Part shown: positions 6,957-12,179 of the stretch, in pieces
Layout: each line of letters opens with the position of its first letter
Numbering within the stretch: position 1 is the first letter of the stretch
DNA from: Blastocladiella britannica
Taxonomy: Eukaryota > Blastocladiomycota > Blastocladiomycetes > Blastocladiales > Blastocladiaceae
DNA length: 12,179 bases
Direction: 5' to 3'
NCBI GenBank assembly: GCA_025349905.2
Contig: MU625085.1
Span: forward strand, 1 to 12,179
Made by a program: the position numbers and the translations under genes
The notes under the pieces: generated by a model
Told to the model about the DNA's origin: nothing
The model's database searches: none
The model's input: only the letters and a program-made list of their open reading frames with translations

Positions 6957-7951
6957 TTAGTACGGATCCTGGTCGGCCATCAATGGGTCGCGATCGCCAG
7001 GACCGCCAGGACCAATCATCTTGTTGGTCGGGATCGCAAACTCGAGGTCGTCCTTGGTGATCGAGTCCCAATACTTGTACACCATCATGACCGAGAGCAG
7101 CGTGAATGTCGCGCCAAAGAACAGGCCGTCAATGTAGTGCTTGGCGGCGTCACAAATGGTCTCCGAGAGGCCCATGACAAACACCTGGCCCGTGGTGAAG
7201 AAGAGGGTTCCAAAGAACAGATCGCCGAGCGGCCAGCGGTTATCGAGGGTGTTGAGCACCAGCACCACCTGCATGACCAGGTACACCACCAGCATCAGCA
7301 GGTGCAGGACAAAGAACAACCCAAACAGCACCACGGGCGATGCGGCGCTGAACGGCGACCAGCTGTTGAACGTGGCCAGCGACACAAAGAACGACAGCGC
7401 AAACATCACCGCGGCCGAAATGCGGATGATCCACAGCGATAGCGCCGTGCCGTCCTCGGTCCACTGGAATCCGACAAACCCGTTGAGCAGCAGCGTCCAG
7501 AACGTTGCCGTCATCAGGCCCTGGTGCACCGCCGTCAGATACGTGTATGGTACGGTCGCCGACGGCAAAATGTTGGCCGTCAGCACAAACTCCACCATCA
7601 CCAGCAGCAGGTACATGTAAAAGAACATGACGATTTCCTTGCGGCCGACCGCCGTGTATTTGGACTTGATGTGGTAGATCATGATGAGGGTCATGACCAC
7701 CGCCAGCACGTAAATCACCAGCGTCGCTGTTGCAATTTTTTTTTTGGGAGGTCAGTTTCGATTTTTCTCAATTCATTTTGATTTTTCGGGAGCGGGCGAG
7801 GGTCATTGAACGGACCAGGCTGAAAGAGGAGCTTGCCCGCAATTTCAATGTTGCGCGAGTAGCATCTCGGCTCGACCTGCTTGCCGACGAGAGCGCAGAG
7901 CGGGTACGCTACTTGGCTGCAAATGTCGTCAAATGTCCCGAAATTGAACAT
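6957..7951 (-). CDS. CHS7: Chitin synthase export chaperone, Chs7-like (two exons)
   Basis: Exon 1 is 7816-7951 and exon 2 is 6957-7726, encoding 301 aa. The 89-nt phase-1 intron has donor GTCCGT and acceptor CAACAG. The junction gives LLFQPATLVIYVLAVVMT, which aligns without a gap to fungal Chs7 proteins. Recognisable family blocks are FGTFDDICSQ and PLCALVG at the N-terminus, CYSRNIEIAG, IYHIKSKYTAVGRKEIV, LLLNGFVGFQWTEDGT, DNRWPLGDLFFG and MVYKYWDSIT. About seven hydrophobic membrane segments follow the Cys-containing N-terminus. In yeast Chs7 is an ER membrane protein needed for chitin synthase III (Chs3) to fold and leave the ER. The length is close to the family norm. The C-terminal tail is Gly/Pro/Asp-rich (GGPGDRDPLMADQDPY). 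Only 133 bp separates its ATG from the upstream gene, so its promoter overlaps that gene's 3' end. Confidence 0.92.
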
Positions 7952-7979
7952 GGTGCCGAGTCCTTTGCACTTGTCGTTT

Positions 7980-7985
7980 TTTATT
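7980..7985 (-). terminator. Poly(A) signal of the coiled-coil protein gene
   Basis: AATAAA on the minus strand lies 99 bases past the stop at 8085 and only about 30 bp before the CHS7 start codon. The 3' end of this transcript and the 5' UTR or core promoter of CHS7 therefore share the same short stretch. Confidence 0.55.
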
Positions 7986-8084
7986 GATTGTTAAGCGCCA
8001 GACAGCACGATGATATTGTGTTTGTGCGAGCAAGTAGCCGGGGTCGACGGACGAGTAGACGGATTTCCAAAGAGGCGCAACAAA

Positions 8085-10474
8085 TTAATTTCCCAGCGTT
8101 CCAAGGGAATGCCCAGCTGTCGCCGAGATCCAACCGATCCAAGCTCCAACTACCGCCATGATCGCCTCGCAATTGACGACGGCCGCCCGTGGTAGTGCCG
8201 ACTGCTGTCGCTCCTGCGCCGTGAGCGGACTGGTCGGCGGCGTGTGCAATCCCGTCCACGGCTCATCGCCGGAAATTAAAGTGGGGCGAGCGTGGATCCG
8301 GGCAGTGGACGCCAGCTCGCAGATGGCGTGCGTGCAGAGCTCGCGTGCTCTTGGCCAGAAATCGACAAATGCGCCCATGCCCGGATCGGAATCGGCGCCA
8401 CACCGGCGCGCCCACTCGACAAGCGCATCGCCAGAGTGGACGCCGTCCATGGCAAGGCTGACGACGCGGCGTGCGGCGGCACCCTCCTCAGCTGCGACGG
8501 CGAAGGCACTACCACCGTCTGCTTGCCAAATGACCTCCCCAATGATTTGGTTGACGGCATGGAGATCTTGCCCAATCAACATCCCGGCCATGAGCGCTTC
8601 TTCGGACAGCCCGCGGGCCCGGGTCACCATCACCATCGCGTCTTGGTGGGCGTCGTGGAGAGCATGAATGAGCCGCGTGTTCTCGCCCCGCAAGCGCTCG
8701 GCCTCCTTGTTGGCAGCATCGAGTGCCTGCTGCGCCCGTGCGAGGTCAGTGGCCAGGTCCTCCGGCAGCCAGCTGACTTTGCGACGGCGTTGATGGTCAC
8801 CCTCGCGCTTTGCCCGTTCCTTCTTTCGCTCTGGTGTCACGAGGACCGACGTCAGCGACGTCGTCTCTGTGCTCGTGGTGGTGGTATTGGTGGTGATCGA
8901 AGAGGTATTCGAGTCGAGCGACGTGTCGCCACTCCAACTCTTTTGGCTGGGCGACTGCGGGGTGGCGGCCGTGAGCGCCATTTCCACATGAGCGAGTCGC
9001 TTGGCCAGCAGGTCTCGGTCGCGCTGCAGAGCAGACAGCTCGGCGTGGTACGCGTGCGCCGCATCGGCAAGTCGCGTGCGATAGTGTTCGTGCAAATCAA
9101 CAGGACCCGCCAAAGGAGAGCCCGCCGCCGCCGCGTGCATGGGCACGATTGGCGAGGAAAATCCCCGACGCGGTACGATGCGAGTGGCGGCTGGAACCAG
9201 GTCCGAGCTAAAACCGACTGGGCTGCTCAGTGTGTGGTCAAGGCTGGGAGCTCTCATGAGTGCCGCACGGTCAAACTCGGCAATCATGAGCGCTAACGAC
9301 GTGGAACTGGACGAAGTCGATCCAAGTGACGGGTGAACGCTTGAAGTCTCGGTAACCGGCGGCTTGGTCGCTGCTGCCGTGCGGAACGGACCCTGTGGCG
9401 AGCGAATCGCAATCGTTTCTTCGTTGACACCCACTTGGCTGTACGATTCCGCCATTGCGCTGGCGGGTGGCAGCAAATTGGTAACAGACGACGGTTCTCG
9501 GCGCACCGCGACTGGAATGGTAGTGCCATCGTGCGACGGCAATAGCGGCGGCGCCGGGCTCGAGGAGGAGGGGGGCGGGAGAAAAAACTTGTTGAAATCG
9601 GTCGCGGTCAGGTACGACATTGGCGCGCTCTCCAGCGATGGTGAGATGGTCGTTGCGTCAATCACGTTGATTGCGTTGCGCTCGTCCGTCGTGCGGCTAA
9701 CGGCGGCGAGGAAATCGGGCGAGAGGTGCATCCCAGCCGCCGCGCGCGCTGGTTGTTGCTGGCAGATCGCCATCGATTCGAGGAATAGATCCATACCCTC
9801 CTCCGCCGCATGATCGACATGCGGATCGAAAGAGGGGGGCGAGACAGTCGTCACTGGACGGTGCGTGTCCAGGCTCTCTGATTCCGTCCACTCGAGCACT
9901 CGGATGGTCGAGACGACCGAATTGTCGGCAGGCGCAAATGGAGGAGCGCCATGGGCCAAGGGTGCTCGAGTGCCAGGCGGAACTCCGAGATTGAGGCTGA
10001 CCATCGATGGCGGTGGGACGCTTGTATCTTGATCTGCGGTTGGAAGGTTGGGGCTTTGGATCGCTGTGACCACCGTCGAGGTGTCGTTGTTGCACGAAAA
10101 TGAAGGGAAGAGCACGTCCTCTGGCGACGAAGAGGTGTCCTGCATTAAAATACATTGGTGAATGCTTGATTTATATTTTGGTGAAATGGAAATACCTGGC
10201 TTGAGGATATGGCATGATGCGGGATAAAGTCGAGGTCTGCGGCGCCAGAGTCTGATTGCACTGGTGCGCGAGAGGTTACCGTTGGGCTCGACTGTGCTTG
10301 GGACGGGATCGTTATTTCGGAGGGTGGCTGGCTCACTGGACTTGGTTCAGTGCGATCGGCGCTTGGATCACGGGAGTTGCGATGCAGTGACCGCGAGAGG
10401 GAGCCAATGCGGGAGCGAAGGGCGATGGCGGTCTTTTTCGCTGAATGAGAGATGCGGCGGCGGAGACTGGGCAT
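8085..10474 (-). CDS. Large disordered protein with coiled coils, family unknown (two exons)
   Basis: I do not recognise this 777-aa protein. Exon 1 is 10196-10474 and exon 2 is 8085-10139; the 56-nt phase-0 intron runs from GTATTT to ATGCAG. The ATG at 10474 has A at -3; an in-frame ATG at 10546 has a poorer context. Residues 1-45 are rich in Arg and Ser (MPSLRRRISHSAKK...), a possible phosphorylated or nuclear-targeting segment. Residues 46-440 are Ser/Pro/Thr-rich and look disordered. A heptad-like helix lies at about 442-483, a Thr/Ser run at about 505-525, a basic cluster (ERKKERAKREGDHQRRRK) at about 530-547, and a second coiled coil at about 553-591. A more ordered Ala-rich helical part (about 595-710) follows, and a short hydrophobic stretch (about 752-768) stands nine residues before the end. 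It could be a scaffold or cytoskeletal adaptor; that is only a guess. Confidence 0.75.
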
Positions 10475-10609
10475 ATTGGATATTTTTCTTGGCTCTTGTC
10501 TTCCTTCCTTTCTGTTGAGAGCGAGGCGAATTTTGAGGAAAGACATGCAAGGGGCACGGGGGACTCGACCAAGCAGCGAACCACAATCTTTGAGACATGG
10601 CGGTGAGAC

Positions 10610-10628
10610 TTTTTTTTTTTTTTTTTTT
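10610..10628. repeat. T19 homopolymer tract
   Basis: Nineteen consecutive T on the + strand (A on the - strand) lie about 135 bp upstream of the coiled-coil gene start. Poly(dA:dT) tracts of this kind commonly exclude nucleosomes in fungal promoters. Exact length may be uncertain because of sequencing error. Confidence 0.7.
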
Positions 10629-10774
10629 GCGTTTACCAATTTGGTGGGGCGAGGCGTAGCACGCTGGCGGGTACGAGAGCATCGCTTGGGTCGCGGCCGA
10701 TAGCACTGGCGAGGGTGCGATTGCCGTCGTCCGTGCGTGTGCTTACTTATGATTATGGGAAATGGTTTGGACAG

Positions 10775-10793
10775 ACCCTCATGCAGGGTGCAT
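10775..10793. promoter_or_regulatory. Overlapping dyads ACCCTcatgcAGGGT and ATGCAgggTGCAT
   Basis: Two interlocked inverted repeats occupy 10775-10789 and 10781-10793. The octamer TGCAGGGT (10782-10789) recurs in inverted orientation as ACCCTGCA at 10837-10844, giving a spaced pair upstream of the TATA box. It is a plausible binding site for a dimeric regulator; the factor is not identified. Confidence 0.4.
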
Positions 10794-10805
10794 GACGTTT
10801 GCAAC

Positions 10806-10812
10806 TTAGTCA
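10806..10812 (+). promoter_or_regulatory. TTAGTCA, AP-1/Pap1/Yap1-type site
   Basis: This heptamer is the classic fungal bZIP (Gcn4/Pap1/Yap1) core. It lies 59 bp upstream of the TATA box of the WrbA-type gene. Homologues of that gene in yeasts are oxidative-stress responsive, so the site fits the expected control, but a seven-base match can occur by chance. Confidence 0.4.
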
Positions 10813-10870
10813 CTACCCATCACGCCATCTAACACCACCCTGCACGGGAGGCACCATCAACGTACCGCCG

Positions 10871-10877
10871 TATAAAG
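10871..10877 (+). promoter_or_regulatory. TATA box of the WrbA-type gene
   Basis: TATAAAG in GC-rich surroundings lies 89 bases before the ATG at 10966. Pyrimidine-rich sequence about 30-45 bases downstream would suit transcription start. Confidence 0.65.
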
Positions 10878-10965
10878 AGCGCCTGCGCCTCTGCCACCTT
10901 TAGCTCGTCGATTCTTCACCCCCAGTATCCAATACCACATCCGCTCAACAAAAACGCAATCCAAA

Positions 10966-11794
10966 ATGACCAAGTCCGCCAACATTGCCATTGTCATCTA
11001 CTCCACCTACGGTCACATTACCACCCTTGCCGAGGCCGTCAAGAAGGGCGCCGATGCCACTGGCCACGCCACTGCCACCATCTACCAGGTCCCCGAGACC
11101 CTCTCTGCCGAGGGTAGGTTTTTGTTAATGCTTTAGCCTTGCACTGTATACATATAGCTGACTTTTAAAAACATTAGTTCTCGCCAAGATCTACGCGCCG
11201 GCCAAGCCCGACTACCCGATCGCCACTCCCGACACGCTCGCCGAGGCCGACGCCATCATCTTTGGCTTCCCGACGCGCTTTGGCACGTTCCCGGCCCAGA
11301 TCAAGTCGTTCCTCGACTCGACCGGTGGCCTGTGGGCCAAAGGTGCTCTGGTCGGCAAGCCCACTGTATGCTCCACTTCATTTATCTTTGGGTTGAATTG
11401 GATCCACGCGTTCTCACTCATATGGACATTTGCAACAAATAGGCCGTCTTCACTTCCACCGCCAACCAGTCGGGCGGCCAGGAGACCACCATCCTGTCGC
11501 TGCTGCCGTTCCTCGCCCACCACGGCCTCGTGTTTGTGCCGTTCGGCCCCTCGTCGCCGCACCTCGGCGCCGTGGATGAGGTTGTCGGCGGATCGGCCTG
11601 GGGCGCCGGCACCGTTGCCACCGGCACCGGCGCGCGCCTGCCCAGCGACCGCGAGAAGGAGATCGCCGAGGTACTCATTTCCCTTTAACCTTATATCTTG
11701 ATCCACTTGCCCTGACAACTTCTCTTTTGTAACATAGACCCAGGGCAAGAACTTTGCCACTTTCGCCGCCAAGCTCGTCAACACCACCATCTGA
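10966..11794 (+). CDS. NAD(P)H:quinone oxidoreductase, WrbA/Pst2/Ycp4 flavodoxin-like family (four exons)
   Basis: The exons are 10966-11113, 11178-11365, 11443-11670 and 11738-11794, giving 206 aa, the usual family length. Introns of 64, 77 and 67 nt begin GTAGGT, GTATGC and GTACTC and end in TAG. The FMN-phosphate loop is seen in [20 protein letters not shown] at the N-terminus. The family signature follows: [20 protein letters not shown] then [14 protein letters not shown]. The block [20 protein letters not shown] is next, then [10 protein letters not shown] and [20 protein letters not shown]. These FMN enzymes reduce quinones by two electrons and protect against oxidative stress; in yeasts they associate with the cytosol and eisosomes. 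The start context CAAAATG is ideal. Codons end almost exclusively in C or G (ACC, GCC, ATC, AAG), more strongly than in neighbouring genes, which suggests high expression. A TATA box and a TTAGTCA site lie upstream, and AATAAA downstream. Confidence 0.94.
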
Positions 11795-11823
11795 GATGCT
11801 TTTCCGCGTTGATTGATTTGTAC

Positions 11824-11829
11824 AATAAA
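11824..11829 (+). terminator. Poly(A) signal of the WrbA-type gene
   Basis: AATAAA starts 30 bases after the TGA at 11792-11794, at the expected spacing for a fungal 3' UTR. Confidence 0.65.
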
Positions 11830-12179
11830 TGAAACTTCACCAATCCATTTTATCTGACGTGACAACCAACTCTCACCCCACTTTCCGCAGAAAGCGCGTC
11901 TCTTTTGTCTTTCCACCGGAACACGAACTCTGTTTCCGGCGCCGTTTTAGGCTTCCAAACTATGGCGTTTCCGCCGGATTTTGGATCGCCGTGCCATTTC
12001 CGGCCCCTTCTGAACCGCTTTTCCTGCCATTTCGCATTCCGTTTTCCGGCACGACCGGCGCTCATTCCATTTTCCAGCTCCTTTTGAATCCCGTAATTAA
12101 CCCAAATTTACATATAAACATTAAGGTTTTTTTAAATTAACCTTTTTCATTCCGGTTTTTCCAACCCGATCCGACCCCC
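11830..12179. other. 3' flank without a supported gene; C/T-rich with TTCCGG-like motifs and an AT-rich end
   Basis: The stretch is pyrimidine-skewed on the + strand. It repeats TTCCGG or close variants (TTCCGCCGGA, TTCCACCGGA) about six times, and contains two related segments at 11994-12017 and 12067-12091. It ends in an AT-rich part with the inverted repeat AAGGTT...AACCTT at 12123-12142. Reading frames here look like chance frames. It may be intergenic sequence or decayed repeat. Confidence 0.4.

Larger units (their letters stand above)
10475..10965. promoter_or_regulatory. Divergent promoter region between the coiled-coil gene and the WrbA-type gene
   Basis: No gene is supported in these 491 bp, although an upstream in-frame ATG for the leftward gene exists at 10546. 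It holds a T19 tract (10610-10628), typical of nucleosome-poor fungal promoters, paired dyads at 10775-10793, a TTAGTCA site and a TATA box facing the rightward gene. The last 50 bases before 10966 form a pyrimidine-rich then A-rich leader, as is common in strongly expressed fungal genes. Confidence 0.6.

Noticed and set aside
8292..9296. 334-codon + strand open frame opposite the coiled-coil gene
   Set aside because: The composition (Arg/His/Gly-rich) is typical of an antisense frame in GC-rich DNA. The minus-strand frame is longer, spliced and has coherent coiled-coil heptads.
10143..10145. ATG at 10145 as start of the coiled-coil protein
   Set aside because: This ATG lies in the intron acceptor (ATGCAG). 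A phase-0 intron of 56 nt joins an upstream exon with a better start at 10474.
11212..11916. 234-codon minus-strand frame across the WrbA-type gene
   Set aside because: It runs antisense through conserved exons and their introns; no independent support.
11829..12140. 103-codon + strand frame after the WrbA-type gene
   Set aside because: It starts inside the AATAAA context of the 3' UTR, shows no codon bias like its neighbours and reads through the repeat-like C/T-rich segment.
1..12179. CRISPR array, tRNA or rRNA gene, bacterial defence or toxin system, transposase
   Set aside because: No regularly spaced repeats, no clover-leaf or rRNA-like stretch and no such protein motif were seen. The window is ordinary fungal gene-dense DNA.

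Overview
The window looks like a compact nuclear segment of a GC-rich fungus. The gene content is eukaryotic: an MLH1 C-terminus, a class I aminotransferase of the kynurenine/2-aminoadipate type, a histidine acid phosphatase, a Chs7-type chitin synthase export chaperone (a fungal family) and a WrbA/Pst2-type flavoprotein. Introns are short (54-89 nt) with GT...AG ends, intergenic gaps are small and AATAAA signals are present. A type I membrane protein with integrin-like FG-GAP repeats, together with the GC-rich codon usage, would fit an early-diverging (zoosporic) fungus such as Blastocladiomycota or a chytrid. That placement is inference and is not proven by anything seen here.

Layout. 3-362 (+): last 119 codons of MLH1. 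420-2003 (-): intronless PLP aminotransferase with a likely mitochondrial presequence, convergent with MLH1. 2094-3617 (-): two-exon type II membrane histidine acid phosphatase, ending 90 bp before the aminotransferase start; a perfect 14-bp palindrome lies in that gap. 3763-4083 (-): small unrecognised reading frame with a His6 run. 4084-4428: divergent intergenic region with inverted repeats. 4429-6869 (+): five-exon secreted/type I membrane protein that I reconstruct at 729 aa, with seven FG-GAP-like units, a Ser/Thr-rich linker and one C-terminal membrane segment. 6957-7951 (-): two-exon CHS7. 8085-10474 (-): two-exon, 777-aa, largely disordered coiled-coil protein of unknown family. 10475-10965: divergent promoter region with a T19 tract, a TTAGTCA site and a TATA box. 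10966-11794 (+): four-exon WrbA-type NAD(P)H:quinone oxidoreductase. 11795-12179: 3' flank without a convincing gene.

The genes do not form one pathway. MLH1 is DNA mismatch repair, the aminotransferase is lysine/tryptophan metabolism, the phosphatase and the FG-GAP protein belong to the secretory pathway or cell surface, CHS7 serves chitin synthase traffic, and the WrbA-type protein is oxidative-stress flavin chemistry. I see no mobile element with coding capacity, no CRISPR, no rRNA or tRNA, and no clustered novel system. The parts most worth a second look are the FG-GAP receptor-like protein with its in-frame retainable intron inside the membrane segment, the orphan coiled-coil protein and the small His-rich gene.
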